Made by a program: the position numbers and the translations under genes | The notes under the pieces: generated by a model | Databases searched by the model: none | What the model was told of the DNA's origin: nothing | What the model saw: the letters and a program-made list of their open reading frames with translations, nothing else | Origin: Nymphaea colorata | Lineage: Eukaryota > Streptophyta > Magnoliopsida > Nymphaeales > Nymphaeaceae | Reading direction: 5' to 3' | Assembly: GCF_008831285.2 (NCBI RefSeq) | Contig: NC_045144.1 | Coordinates: 868,001 to 932,000 of the forward strand | DNA length: 64,000 bases | Shown: one piece after another, positions 33,171 through 45,819 of the stretch | Numbering within the stretch: the first letter of the stretch is position 1 | Layout: the number at the start of each line of letters is the position of its first letter

Positions 33171-34241
33171 ACTAGAGATTTTTTTTTTTTTAGAAAGGAA
33201 ATCTTGTTAAGAAATTAGGCAGAGGTGGTTAAGCTAGCTGAGATTGCAAGAGGGAAGTTTGAAACTCATGCTGTGAGGTATTCTATAAACAAGAATGAGG
33301 ACAATATGTAAAACATGCGATAAACATCTAGCTGCAAACCATAATTTTCAGTCATTTTTGACATTGTAAGAGTAAAGATGAGTGGGGGCTGGAAGTGGTC
33401 ACTACATGTGTTGCAAATGTTTATAAAGTGGCTGGTTTACTATGCTTTAATGCCTCCCCAATCAGGAAAACCAGGTAGGTGGTACAAAGGTTTCTCTTCT
33501 CAAACATGATCAGAATTATGGACTCTGTTCATGTAGGGAGGATTCCTAAAGACTGTCATGTTACTCTAATCACAAACTGTCATGCTCTTAGTTCTCATGT
33601 CAAGGAACTAAGAGAGTGACTCTGGTTCATTGGTAGGCTCAACAGTGAGAACTTATTCCGTGGTTAAAGATCAGTTCTCTTTGGAGGCTATCTCCTTTGG
33701 AAACTCCTTTGTCGTTGACAAAGTCAAAAAAACAAAAAACAAAGGAAAAGCCAACATTAATGATACTGAAGGTCACAGATTCAGGTCAGACAAATCCTGA
33801 AAAGTGCTGACCCTGACCATGGAAAGTTTGCTGAGTGAGCAAGAGAGTGTTGAGGCTTAGTTAGAGGCCAGTTCTTAATTGTGTTTTTTCTGTTGTTTTT
33901 TCTTTATATTATTTTTCATCATTAATGGAAGGAGAAACCCAGCCCGATTGCATCAGAACGGTTCCTCGTCAAGGAAAGTGTAGCATTTCGGGCCCCCATT
34001 GAAGGGACAAGGTATACATCACAGGGTTGGGGCTCCCATGCATTTTTGTGGTCTACATTATTTTTAGGAATACAGACGAAAGTGGTAAGAACAATATTTT
34101 TTTGAATATTACCATTTTCAAGAACGAAGAACCTCAATGAATAGTTGAAGGAAGAAGGTTGACAAGTTAACATACTCGGTAGAAAAGTAAGGTTCCCAGT
34201 GATAAATATAATTATAAATACAGATAATTATATATTAAATA

Positions 34242-34246
<5 letters not shown>
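33171..34246. other. Unassigned
   Basis: No recognised gene. A minus-strand 83-codon open stretch at 33,922-34,173 has no motif I know. Weak LINE-like character up to about 33,600 cannot be supported. Confidence 0.4.

Positions 34247-34304
<58 letters not shown>
34247..34304. repeat. (AT)n microsatellite, about 58 bp
   Basis: Pure AT dinucleotide run. Confidence 0.97.
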
Positions 34305-34308
<4 letters not shown>

Positions 34309-34639
34309 TCATTTGAATCTTCTGGCTGTTGGACGACTAATAGATTTAAATTATGTCACTGATGGATAAACCATTAAAAAAAGTGCCATAAATAGGCACT
34401 ATTTGATACACTGTTGCTAATACAGCTTCATGCTTTAGCGACTGGTCTTTATTTTTAGTAATAAGACAAGATCTAAGAAATGACAAATTTGAATGTGTGT
34501 GTGTGTGTGGATTCAAATTTGACGGATGTTAGATATTGTCAAATAGCTCAAAATAGAACATTATTTGCTAAAATATAGACACTGCAGGGGTATTAGCAAC
34601 GGTTTATGGTTTGTGGTAGTGTGTTTTTATAAAAGTTTA

Positions 34640-36420
34640 TCGTGATTTCAACAAAATTTTGTGGTGCTTTCAACCATAGATTTTTAACTTTTTAATTACC
34701 TAACAACACTGGGCATTCAACATGCTAGAATTCTCCGATATAAAAGTACTAGTAATATCTTAAGTAGTTTTAATTTTTATAGGTGAAGACTAAGTAGCAC
34801 CATTGTATGGCGTCTAATGATATTTTAATTTGATTACTATAAACTCATGCACAAAATGACTTTGATCATATCTAAAGGGTGCAAAGGATTCCATGTTTGG
34901 TTTTAAGTTAGGCCTCTTTCAAATGCATGACCCCAAAATATTAATTAGCTGACAAGCAAGTTCTCAATGATGGGAAACCTCTCACACACACTAGATCAGT
35001 GGGAACTTCGTAGCAAAAGTCCTGTATATATGCTGCCAAAACACTATGACTGGCTCTAAGGGTAGGCACTGGGCCAGACACCAGATGGACAATTGGGACC
35101 ATTTGACCTACTGGCCAGATAAAAAAACTCACTGGGATAGCTGGCCTGGGTCGGGTATTGGGGGCTCGACTTGGCCTAAATACATACCTTTATACTTTTT
35201 TTTTTCACATTCTTTGGCATGATGCCAGCAGTCGACTCCCATACAAACTCTTGACATATTCCCAATGGTTTTCAAAAAATTAATAAATGAAAAGTGAAGA
35301 GTTTCAAATAAGGATAGATATCGGGTTGAGTACAAGATAAACATGAAGTTGATGGTCAGGCCCTGGCCCAATAACTAAACAGAACAGGCTTGGACTGCCA
35401 ATAAAGGCTTTGGGTCAGCCCAAGCATGGCTTTGTCAAGCCTTGGTCCAGCCTAATGCTATTCCAGATCCGGTTCACCCACATTCATTTAGGTGAGAGCC
35501 AGCTTGCTCGGACCTTATCCAACCCTTTGACATCCCCAGGTTGGGTTAAACTGTTGATGCCCACTTTGACCAACTCCAATGATGTCATTGATCGATTCCT
35601 CAACAAAGCCAAACTGCAGATGCTGGACTGTAGATGGTCCATGTTGGCCCGCAGTTTGAGAGTGACATCAAGCTGGGAGCTACTTTGTCAATATTTTGGA
35701 AATTTCTCTGAATGAAATGTAAAATCAAGTGGAAACAGAAAGAAACCCGTTAGCACATCTTCATCTTTTGAAATGGGCGATTGGCAATGAATTGGCTAAA
35801 TCATGCTTCATTCCGAATCACTTCAATAAAGATTGGCTGATTGCCTCAAGGCACATAGGGCAACTGGGCTGCAAGGCAGTTCATATGCACGGAATTCAAG
35901 GTTTGAATCTTGTGGCCGCTGTCACATTCTAGTGTGTTATTTCTCTTGTCTGCAAACCATCGCAAGAACAACATTCGAGTTGAACGATGTACAGTACATC
36001 CACCTTGGTGGTTTTATGACGAAGAGAGTTTCTTCTAAGTAAACATAAATAAATAAATAAATATTAGCCGATTTGTATAACACTTTGGATCAACCCAAGC
36101 CAAGCCCCTACAATTCAAGTCGGCTGATTCCAACCAACTTTTACAAGAGAAAAACAGAATGTGAGAGTATGAAGAATTAAAGTACCATTAAGGCGGATTG
36201 ATAAGTATTACAATAGGCAACTCCTATTTATCAAGAATGATGCAGGAACATGTGCGCTTGTCTGGGCAATTGCCCACACAGGCACACAAAAATTATTAGT
36301 TTACTTGCTAAAGCTCCGTAGCTATTTTGCTGATTAGCATATGGCACCCCTCGGCCACTGATTTTCTGAAGGGCCTGCCTGTCAACACTGAATATCTAGC
36401 TTTGCCACTGATGAGTAACT
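34640..36420. other. Unassigned spacer
   Basis: Several 60-100-codon open stretches occur on both strands without domain signatures. 35,110-35,560 is relatively C/G rich for the neighbourhood. 36,255-36,415 contains a GGGCAATTGCCCACAC block and ends GCTTTGCCACTG, like the MITE at 41,355-41,544. Confidence 0.4.
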
Positions 36421-37318
36421 GTGTTTTGTGGCGACCCATTCAAACTTCGAACCGATGAGGTCGGTCCTTTTCCTTTGGAAAAACTGTGGAGTCAATGGCT
36501 GCTCATCGTGTTTGACAAGTCCTGGATTTCTCAAAACGCAATCAGGGCAGGCCCGTCCAAGAAACTGGGCTTGATCAATCGACGTCCAGCCGTGCTCTTG
36601 AGATGGCCGGACCACCATGTAACTTCTTCTTGATTGATGTTTAATATTTATATGCTTCCTACTGAGGCATTCTTCTAGGTCATGCACACAGACCTCATGT
36701 CGGCTAACAACGCTGGATGCAATGGTTTAGGCTACTTGTCAAAGAAAGAAAAATGTGACCCATGGATGCAATGGAAATCTGACACAAGAATATTCCATGC
36801 ATTTCTCTCTCTCTAATAGCCCACATCGTCCATTAATCTTCTTACCATCCTTAAGAGCTGTTTTAGAATAAAGAAACAATTCAGGCTAAATCAGAAAGAG
36901 AGAGAGAGAGAGAGAGAAAGGGTGGTGACAGTTGCTCATGAAGAGGCAATGAGTGGAGAGCGTTCAGCTGAGTTCGGGTAGATTGAGTTGAGTGCCCAGT
37001 TAAGGGTACCCAAAGTACATAACCAAGAGTAAGCGGACATTTTAGTAATTTTCAAAAGGTATGTCCTTTATAGTTTTTTTTTTTACTTCCACTTTTGTCT
37101 TCCCAATTTTTTTTTTTGGTGTAAATTGGGACTATTTTCATCATAACCAGTCCACAAATTTTTTTTGCATTTGTATGACACATATATAACCAGGTTTAGA
37201 GTTCAGGTGGACATGGGACAACGTGAACATATTTGTATTAATGTAACAGCCATAATGAAAGGAGAGTACCCAGTCCAAGAAAAGGTATTATAGAAAAGAC
37301 ATATCTTCAAAGAAGAGG

Positions 37319-37358
<40 letters not shown>

Positions 37359-37860
37359 GCATGTATGTATGAAAGAGTTAAAAAGTCTAAAATAAACATC
37401 ATTTTATTAAAAAATTCAAAAGTACCCCAACCCCATCTTTTTTCCACTGCATACTTGTGCGTTCGGATGTGCACGCAACTCAATCTCATATCGGGGCTTC
37501 GGGTCTGCAGGTGGTGGAGAGAAGAAATTGCACTTTGGCCACCATTATTGTCATGGAATATCGCTTGTTGATTTCTCAATCGATGCGATGCTGTGGATGA
37601 GATATCACTTTAAAAAATCTGGAATTGGATCTCGAATTGATGGACTAGCATTTGCTTATCCATCTATAGGAACAAGTTTTCTCTGACATCTTAGACTTAA
37701 CTTCTTGCTTAGGTGGGCATCCGATATGCTTCTGCTGACGTATGTGGAGGGCTACATATCTATATGATCCAATATATTGCATGCCCCAAGGTCTGATTTG
37801 TATAGGTTAAAAGTGAAAACTGGAAGGACTGCACCTTCTTAGGCATGGAGTAACATAAAG
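36420..37860 (+). repeat. Family R, copy d
   Basis: 36,420-36,610 matches 23,800-24,060 loosely. 36,664-37,860 matches 42,890-43,990 in the same orientation, both with a GA run (36,896-36,917; 43,083-43,111) and an AT run at equivalent places. 37,500-37,600 matches 25,210-25,300. No gene seen. Confidence 0.65.
37318..37358. repeat. (AT)n microsatellite in R copy d
   Basis: An AT run interrupted once by ACAT. The equivalent run in copy e is 43,270-43,344. Confidence 0.93.
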
Positions 37861-37974
37861 CACCCATCTAAATAGATCTGTTTTCCCTTCTTCATGGTTC
37901 ATAGTTGTTATGTGTTCTTTTTTGTCACTTTCTGGTTTTCAATCTTTTTCATTGGAGGAAAGAGATCCAGGGAA

Positions 37975-39576
37975 ATTGTGTATAGTCACTCATGCTCGGT
38001 TAGACTTCTGCTAAGCATCCCTCATTTTGTCTACCTATTTAGTGGTCGTTCTTATTACGAAAACTGTATGAGTGTCCCTGCTGCCAAATGACTCCTTAAA
38101 AGTAGTGGAGCTGCATTGCGGAATTTGTAAGCAATTTCCCGTACCAGTCATTGATACTTCTTTTTTTTTAATTTTTTTTATATACCTTAAAGTTGAAAGT
38201 TAAACTAATACTACCCCCCAGTCAGAAATTTGGCTTTGCTACTACCCCTTTAGGGTTCTATTTTTCTTCAGATTGATCTCTAGCTGAAAACCATTTTGGT
38301 GATTTTTGGACTCTGGTTAGTTTGAAGGCGTGAAGCGTAGACTCTCCATCCAACATGCACCAAACTCCACAAGTTTGTGATGTACTCCATATTTTGGTGA
38401 TTGATTATAACCTTGCTTAGCTTATCTTACAATCAAGTTGAGGAGTTACCATGTTCTAAGTTTAAAATATATAGTTTTCCAGTACCTAACAAAAAATTCT
38501 TGTATAATAATGCAATTGCGCTGCATGAACTTCCGGCAGCCACTCCTTGTGAAAACAAAGAGCTTTTTTGCATTCGGAAACTGTCGAGGGAGCCCCTCGT
38601 TCTATTCATGAGACATCAAATAGGTAATTAAATATACAAATGACAGTAATTAATCCACTTTCTATGTCATAACTTATAGATACCAAGATTGGAACATCTT
38701 GCTAGGGGACTTACGGTGGCTGGTGACATTAGCTAGTGATGTAACAAGTTCTTGCGTCATTTACCGGGGATTGCATGCAACTTTTTGTGTTTTCTGCATC
38801 CTTCTCCACAGTCCAAGCAATTTTAAGTAATAGCATTTGAATATTCTTGTGTTGAAGAATTCCAATCACCATTTGATCAATAAGAGAGACATCTTAACAT
38901 ATTCCTTGGGTAACCACAATAAGTGGTGAACATGCTGTAAGAAGGAAAGTATTGAAGCGAAGAAGTGTGGGTTGCTGTGCACCATTGCCCTGCAACAGTA
39001 TTGTTGAGACGATGCTGGACCTAGTTGCTGTCACATCATAGTCCCCACATCAGACCCAGGTCAGTGAATCACGTGCCCTCATGCTGGACCTAGTTGCTGT
39101 CACATCATAGTCCACCACTAAAGAAGGGGTTGAGATCATAAGTTGGCGGGCTAGCGTGAAATTATTCATGTCATGAGGAATCAATTTTTTGAAAGGTCAT
39201 AGTAATTTTGCTTTGCTGGGCCATCCTACTTCCTTTGATGGGATATTCATATGATCCATCTATTGTACAAGTTGACTGGAAAATAAACGAATGTCATCAT
39301 ACTTTAAACTTGTTTAAGGGTAATTAAAATGGCTGATTAACAACGGATTTGCGCAATCATTTCTGAATATTCAAGTGATTCAAAGATGAACCTCCATGGC
39401 TGGATGGTTATTTGTTTGTTTGGTGTCGATAAAAAACATCACAAAAGATGCATTTGCAACAATGAATTGCTTGACCATGGTTTTCAATTATGGAATCCAA
39501 CTTTCATGGCAGTTTTTAACAATACAAAATAACCATCCGAGCACAGAAATAGCTGCCTAATTTCAACACACACACA

Positions 39577-39635
<59 letters not shown>

Positions 39636-40250
39636 AATTCCCTGCTTTGTTTGATGCTTCTAGTATGTTTTCTAGTTGGGAAGATGCCTAGCCCAACAAA
39701 TAACAAACATTATCTAAGTCTACAAATGACCTTGCTCAATTATATGTGTAAACTAGTCATGATTCATTATTTATTTTCTGACAATGAAATAAGAACATTT
39801 TATTTAGGATTTACCATCACAGAGGCTGATTCTGTTGAATTTCAATGAACCTGCAACTGTGGGACAGTTGACACAGAATTGGCTCTAGGGATGAAATACG
39901 CTCTTGTTGAGCGGTAGGATGAAATACTCCTCTTGCTCACTGGGCACAAGGGAAGATCTCTATAGAGTGTACTTATTTTTTGAATTGGTTCAGTCTTAAC
40001 ACAAAAAATATGGTCGATTGAATGCCCGTTGGGTCTGGCTCATGGCAAACATTGGCCAAAGAAACACTGGATTTATGAGTCATTTGACCCAAATCATGAA
40101 AATGTTAATTGATAACATATTTTTTCTGGTCTTATTAAGAAAGAAAATGATGGCTATTAATTACCAGACCCTTCAAGATTTTATAATCTAGCTAGCCCTA
40201 GTCCACCTTCATCCACATTTTCTTGTCATTTTGTGCCTTCCCAGCGTGCA
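37975..40250 (-). repeat. Family R, copy c
   Basis: The minus strand aligns with 8,800-10,155. Its 5' part (40,250-40,000) aligns with 14,240-14,480, including a block with GACAAGAAAATGTGGATGAAG. It includes an AT run at 39,580-39,630. This copy links R copies b1 and b2 into one longer family consensus. No coding function seen. Confidence 0.68.
39580..39630. repeat. (AT)n microsatellite
   Basis: Pure AT run beside CA repeats, at the position of the AT/GT run in R copy b1. Confidence 0.95.
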
Positions 40251-41354
40251 AATCAAAATAAAGTTCTAATTAAATGTTAGAATTAATCATCATTAAAAAT
40301 AATTTCTATTTGAACTACAACTTGAAAACAATTTGGATTTCTATCACCCCATGTATCTACAATTTATTGCCTTCTGCACCAAATTTCCTCCTCCTCCCCA
40401 TGAGACTCTGTCAATTCTTCACATGGAACAACCTCCCAGATAGTAGCAGCTTTATTTCCCTGCTCAATTTTTGCCAGTGCCCTAGACAACTTCTCCTGAG
40501 GCTCTTAATTCTGTTGAACAAATTTGGCCACCTGGTTATTATTCAATCTCATAAGACAATACTTGAAACTGTAGGAAACTTAATTTGAAGAAAGAAACAG
40601 TATTGTAAAAGCAGTATCATATCACTTATCGATCGGGCTAACCTATACATGTATGGTAACATATTGTAAATTTATTTTTGTAATGCATTCGCAATTAAAA
40701 AAAAAAGTAGCGATAAATTCTGATAAAACCAAGAAAAATGTTTCCTATATAAAACAACTTATCACAATATTACACACATTATAAAAATTCACAAATCTTC
40801 ATCTACAGACATAATAATGATAAGATATGATAAACATGATAAAATTTGAGGTCTTAAAGACTTTTACAATAAACTTTTTACTGTTTTTACATCATATTAT
40901 CAAACATTTATAATATGCAACTTATCTATTCATCTTCTTCATCTTCATTATAATATTCAAACTCATTTTGCTTCATTGTCTTCATTCCCTTCAAGTGGAA
41001 TGTCCCCACCAGCATATGCAGGCTCACCTTCTTGAATGTTCAAAAGGAGTAGGCCACAATGAGGCCTCCATCCTTTAACATCAAATTCCTCAGATGATCA
41101 CTGCTACTCAGAGCATCATAGTCAAAATTTAAAAGAAATTACAAATTCCAAAGAATGGCTACTAACGGTGCTAGAGTCACTCTCAAAAAGCATGTTCCTT
41201 TCTTCCAGCAGCCACAATTCACTTCAAGCCTTCCAAGATAGTCAAACAAATTGAAATATTCATCTCCAAAATATTTTTATCGCATGACGAGTGACAAATA
41301 CAAGTGCCATGTGGTGAAACATGAAGAGGTAATCTGTAACGCAAGCTGGTCTCC
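40251..41354. other. Unassigned; possible degraded coding piece on minus strand
   Basis: 40,590-40,900 is AT-rich. On the minus strand 41,240-40,920 can be read in shifting frames as a coding remnant with an acidic C-terminus (EPAYAGGDIPLEGNEDNEAK then a stop near 40,975). I do not recognise it. Confidence 0.25.
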
Positions 41355-41544
41355 AGTGGCAGAGTTACATTGTAGCTGGTGTGGGCAATAACCCACACCG
41401 GCCTACAAATTTTGCCTTATTTACATATGTAAACATAATTCACTTTTATTGTTTTTTTTGTTTTTTTCTTTTACATATGAGTGACCCTTCAAGTTTAAAA
41501 CTAAACAGAGTGCCCTTCAATCAGAAATTGCTAGCTCTGCCACC
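41355..41544. mobile_element. MITE-like element, about 190 bp
   Basis: The ends form an imperfect inverted repeat: AGTGGCAGAGTTACA at the left, and GCTAGCTCTGCCACC at the right, which reads GGTGGCAGAGCTAGC in reverse. The interior holds GTGGGCAATAACCCAC. Related blocks occur at 36,255-36,415 and 1,010-1,165. No transposase. The flanks have GGTCTC on both sides, a possible but unproven target duplication. Confidence 0.5.
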
Positions 41545-41929
41545 GGTGGTCTCACTATATATTAGTTCCATTTGGATGAAGAACTGGACATCACTTGTTA
41601 AACGATAGCATGACATTTTCAATTTGTGATCAAAATTGGAAATGATTGATGAGATGCAAGTATGAATGGCAAGAAATAATTTATGGAGACCATTATTATA
41701 TCTTATAAAGTTATCTAAGGATCCCTATTAATATGAAGCAAGAAATAAATGGATTTCTTAGATGAAGGCCTTCACACTTGTTATTGGTTGCATAGATAAA
41801 CCCTGAGGTCATAAACATATTTGGTTTGCTTGGCGTTTTACACTCGTAAGTCCTCTGTTGCTAAAGTTTATCTTTCATTGTTGATTTTAAGGTGATAAAT
41901 TATTTAAAATTTGTATAAGGAAAACAAGA

Positions 41930-42560
41930 GGGAGAGAGTGTATTAAATGAAACTAAAAACATCCAATGAGTAATGGAAGCCACAGTACAACTAAAAAAAA
42001 AAAGGATGAAACAAAAGAAAATAGAAGCAGCAGAGAAGAAGAGAGGAACCAATCCGACAGCGAGAAATCCCTTAGGATAGCTAAAAGCTCCATTCTTAGG
42101 GTTTGCAATAAGTGGTGGAAAACAAAACGTGCTTTAGGAAAGAAGACTTAATTGGGAATGATCCAAATCTTCCACCAGAAAATACAAAACCATGTATGCC
42201 AACTTCAAATACAGATGGCACATGGATCTGAAACTTCAGTTTAAAGGAATTAGACATTTTCCTCTTAATGACAAATCTAGCACAGCTCTATGTTACAGAA
42301 ATTTTCTAATAGCCATTGGTCAGCAAAACTAACCAAAATATCTTGGTCCGTTTCTTGTGAAGTTACATCATGTTTTGCATGTCTCCATTTATTTTGTAGC
42401 TCTAAAACAATTAATGACGTCGACTTTTCTCTATATGCCACAGCTTTCTTAAACTCCAAATCTGTCAACCCTAAAAGGTCGCTGCTCTTCCCTATCAAGC
42501 TGTAGCTGGATGTCCCCAGCACGGATTTTCTGTGAGTTCTCAAAAGCAACAACCTAGCAA
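41930..42560 (-). pseudogene. Unidentified host-gene-like fragment; partner of 6,208-6,640
   Basis: 42,552-42,277 on the minus strand is a 91-codon frame (SYSLIGKSSDLLGLTDLEFK, LIVLELQNKWRHAKHD, DILVSFADQWLLENFC) with ordinary, soluble-protein composition. It does not resemble the retroelements here. Downstream, 42,300-41,930 matches the non-coding 6,230-6,620 of arm A, which lacks the open frame. This may be the 3' end of a host gene plus trailer, captured or duplicated. I cannot name the family. Confidence 0.35.
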
Positions 42561-42728
42561 TGTCTTCTAGGTGATTGTCACCTCAATCCATCAAAAGATG
42601 CATTTGCAACGATCAATTGCTTGACCATGGTTTTAAATAATGGAATAAAACTTTTACAGCAGTTTTAATGATACAAAATAACCATTTGGGCAAAAAAATA
42701 TCTGCCCGATTTCAATATACACACACAC

Positions 42729-42844
<116 letters not shown>

Positions 42845-42849
42845 CACAC

Positions 42850-43280
42850 CTTAATTAGGTCAATGATGGATCACTCAGATGTTTTGAGGCATTCTTCTAG
42901 GTGATGCACAGAGACCTCATGCAGGTGTGCACCTCTAACAACACTGGTTTAGGCTACTTGTCAAAGAAAGAAAAATCTGACAGAAGAATATTCCATGCAT
43001 GACCCTTTTGCTGTCCACATTTTCTGTTAATCTTTCCACCTTAAGAGCTGTTCAAGAATAAAAAAACAAATCAGGCCAAATCAGAGAGAGCGAGAGAGAG
43101 AGAGAGAGAGAAAGAGGGTGATCAAGTTTGCTCATGATGAGAGCAATGAGTGGAGAGCGTTCAGCTGAGTTCGGGTGGACATGGGCGAAAAAGAGAGTGT
43201 CCGGTCAAAGAAGGTACTCCATATAGAGAAGATATGTCTTGTAAGAAAAAGATGACAAAGAAGATTGATTATATATATAC

Positions 43281-43315
<35 letters not shown>

Positions 43316-43990
43316 CACATATACATATATATATATATATATATCTTGTAGAAACGGGTTGTCAAAACAGGTTATATGTAAAAAAAATTGTGTATATGGG
43401 TACATAATGACCAAAATATCACTTTTTATAGTAGAAAAGGAACATTTTAAAAGGGTAAAAAAAGGTTTTGAAAAAAATTAAAAGTGTAAAATAGACATAG
43501 TATGCCATTAAAAAATTCAGAAATAACCCAACCTTCATCTTTTTTCCTATGATATTGTATACTTGTGGATCCACAGAAGTGTGCTGCAGCTCGATCTCAT
43601 ATCTCATATCGGGCATTGATCAGTTCCACAGATTCAAGTGGCCGAAGAAGAAGAAAGAGGAGAGGGGGTTGGTGGAGGAGGATGAACTGCACTTTAGCCA
43701 CCAGCATTGTCATGGGATGTCGCTCGTCGATTTCTTCAATCGATGCGGCTTGAGTTTTCGACACTGAAGGTCAACGGTGAAGCTCTCTCTAAAGAACGTA
43801 GGTGACCTTAGACTTAATTTCTTGCTTAGGTGGGCATTTGAGATAATTTTAGTGACGTACGTGGAGGGCTATATATCTATATGATCCAATATATTGCATG
43901 CCTAAGGTGTGATTTATACAGGTGAAAAGTGAAAACTGGAAGGAAAGTACCTCTAACATCACAAAGCACCCATCTAAATATGCTTTCTAT
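42850..43990 (+). repeat. Family R, copy e
   Basis: Same orientation and order as copy d (36,664-37,860), with the AT run at 43,270-43,344 and a block at 43,685-43,760 that matches 25,230-25,300. 43,991-45,470 holds AT runs (44,941-44,976) and no recognised gene. Confidence 0.68.
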
Positions 43991-45472
43991 ATCAAAATTT
44001 TATCCCTCTATACATATCGTTCTTGCAGCCAAAACAATACCAAAAGCCAAATTTTTCATTATAACTCGTGACCTTTGAAAGTTGATCAAACAAACTGATG
44101 GTCGCTAACATCATCTCTAAGAACTGATCGCCTTCTAACCAATACTTCCGGCTCAAACCGGACTGTTGCTTTAATGCCCACGTTTTTCTTTTTCTTTTTC
44201 TTTATTATCACAAAAATTCTAATAAGAGTATAGGCTATAATTGGTAGATTCAATAACTGATAAAAATAGTTGAAACGGTCCACTATATCATAAAGGGGGC
44301 AGTCGTGGAAAGAAATGAATGGGTTACCAAATATATACCCAGGTAGAAGTGGTAACTGAAAATAGTAAAAGAAACTAAAGATGATTGAGGGCAGCTGAGA
44401 AGCCTTCCTGAGAAAAATAATTTGTGGGTGTTGCTCGCCATGTATTGGCCTTATTTAACCCCATTCCTCAGGTTCCCATTTGCTGCAGCCATAGGGGGAA
44501 GGGTTCCAGCAGTTAGAAATTAGGAAAAAGTCAAAGCTAACCCTTGTTTTCCTGCATCTCGGGGTGAAGATCAAGATCAAAGAGGCACTGGTCCACGTGA
44601 CTGTTATCCACAGCTTGGAGGATCAAGAAAGCCAAGGAGCTAGGGTGCTGACAGTAAAAAATCAGGGGCTGTACAGTTAGAGAGACCCTGGTAAGTGTTA
44701 TAAAGTTTCTTTTATAAATAATCTATATAGGTAGGTATATATATATATAAAAATCAAGGAGAATTCTACTTGGTGGGGCTGAAATGATACATGTAAATGC
44801 ATGTTTTACAAGGAAATCGTGCTACACTGCCTTGGAACGCAGCCTTCTTGGCGGACTGAATTGATTGCAGCATAGAGCAATAAGGTATGGGAATACTCAG
44901 CTATGAGTGCAGCATGTAGCCCTTGTACTTTTTTTGCTTGTATATATATATATATATATATATACATATATATACCTACCTATATATTTACGCGAATCTA
45001 TGTATTTACGCGCCTAGATATGAATAGATGTGTGAAGTGTTATATTCTGGAATTGATACACAACACTCTTAGTCTTAGACATCTCTGATTGCCTAAAAAT
45101 AAATATATATATGCATGTATGAGGTGTAATTACCTGTGTGCAGAAAAATAAATGGGTATTTTTAGGGTAATACATGAGCTGTTTGTGAAAGAATATATAT
45201 AATGTGGTACTATGTTCATAATATAGCTATATGAAGCACACTGTGACACCCTTGTGCTGGAATTGTGTGTAACATGTGTTTTTAGTTCCATGAAGGTTTA
45301 AGTATGCTGAAATTGATGGTATGTGCACATGAAAGTAATTGGAACCAGTTTGAACTGTCGTGGAACTTGAGGAACTAGGAATGGTTCTAGGCAACTCAAT
45401 AAGAGGTAAACTCTCTTTTAGCTCATCAATAGGGCTAGACTTAATACATTCAGATCTTGACGATGACTTTAG

Positions 45473-45817
45473 CTAACTTGAAATGTTTGAGGCAGTAAAA
45501 GAGGGACCACAATGAGAGTATAAAAAATTTCTTTCGTCAAAAATAACATGTCTAAATATGATGACACGATTAGAGATTGGATTGTAACAAACACAACCTT
45601 TATGACAGCTGCCATACCCAATGAAGATGCAGGTTTGAGCTTTGGCTTCTAGTTTTGAAGCACATGGTGCTGGTCCCCAAATATCAACACATAACACTTC
45701 AAGAGGTTTGGTTGGATGAAATGAATTTGATGTAATCCAAGCATTTTTGAAGTTACCCCAAATATCTCCTCCTCCATCTGAATGGAAAATGAATTTTATG
45801 CATTTTTCCAAGCACAC
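45473..45817 (-). pseudogene. Rearranged copia integrase remnant (Copia-1, arm B')
   Basis: A 114-codon frame holds three integrase blocks in an abnormal order. It has IFHSDGGGDIWGNF, like the second catalytic Asp region, first. PLEVLCVDIWGPAPCAS, like the first catalytic Asp region, comes second. KAQTCIFIGYGSCHKGCVCY with a VIFDERNF tail, typical of the C-terminal end of copia integrase, comes third. In intact copia elements DxWGP precedes SDxGxE by roughly 60 residues. The order suggests a duplication followed by deletion, and the catalytic core is lost. Confidence 0.75.
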
Positions 45818-45819
45818 AT

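Larger units (their letters stand above)
27000..34623. mobile_element. Possible CACTA-like element or its remains around 27.0-34.6 kb
   Basis: 27,125-27,175 has GACCGTCGCGATTACCTATTAGCGACAG and GTATTAGCAACTGTCG-type motifs. 34,410-34,445 has GTTGCTAATAC and TTAGCGACTGG. 34,588-34,623 has GTATTAGCAACGG and then TTTGTGGTAGTG, which on the minus strand begins CACTACCACAAA. Subterminal TTAGCGAC/TTAGCAAC arrays and CACTA ends are typical of plant CACTA elements. I could not find the left CACTA terminus or a 3-bp target duplication, and no transposase was recognised. The interior would hold the aspartic-protease pseudogene and the LINE. Confidence 0.35.

Noticed and set aside
33922-34173. 83-codon minus-strand frame as an extra aspartic-protease or host exon
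   Set aside because: No recognisable motif and no splice signals that place it with the protease blocks.
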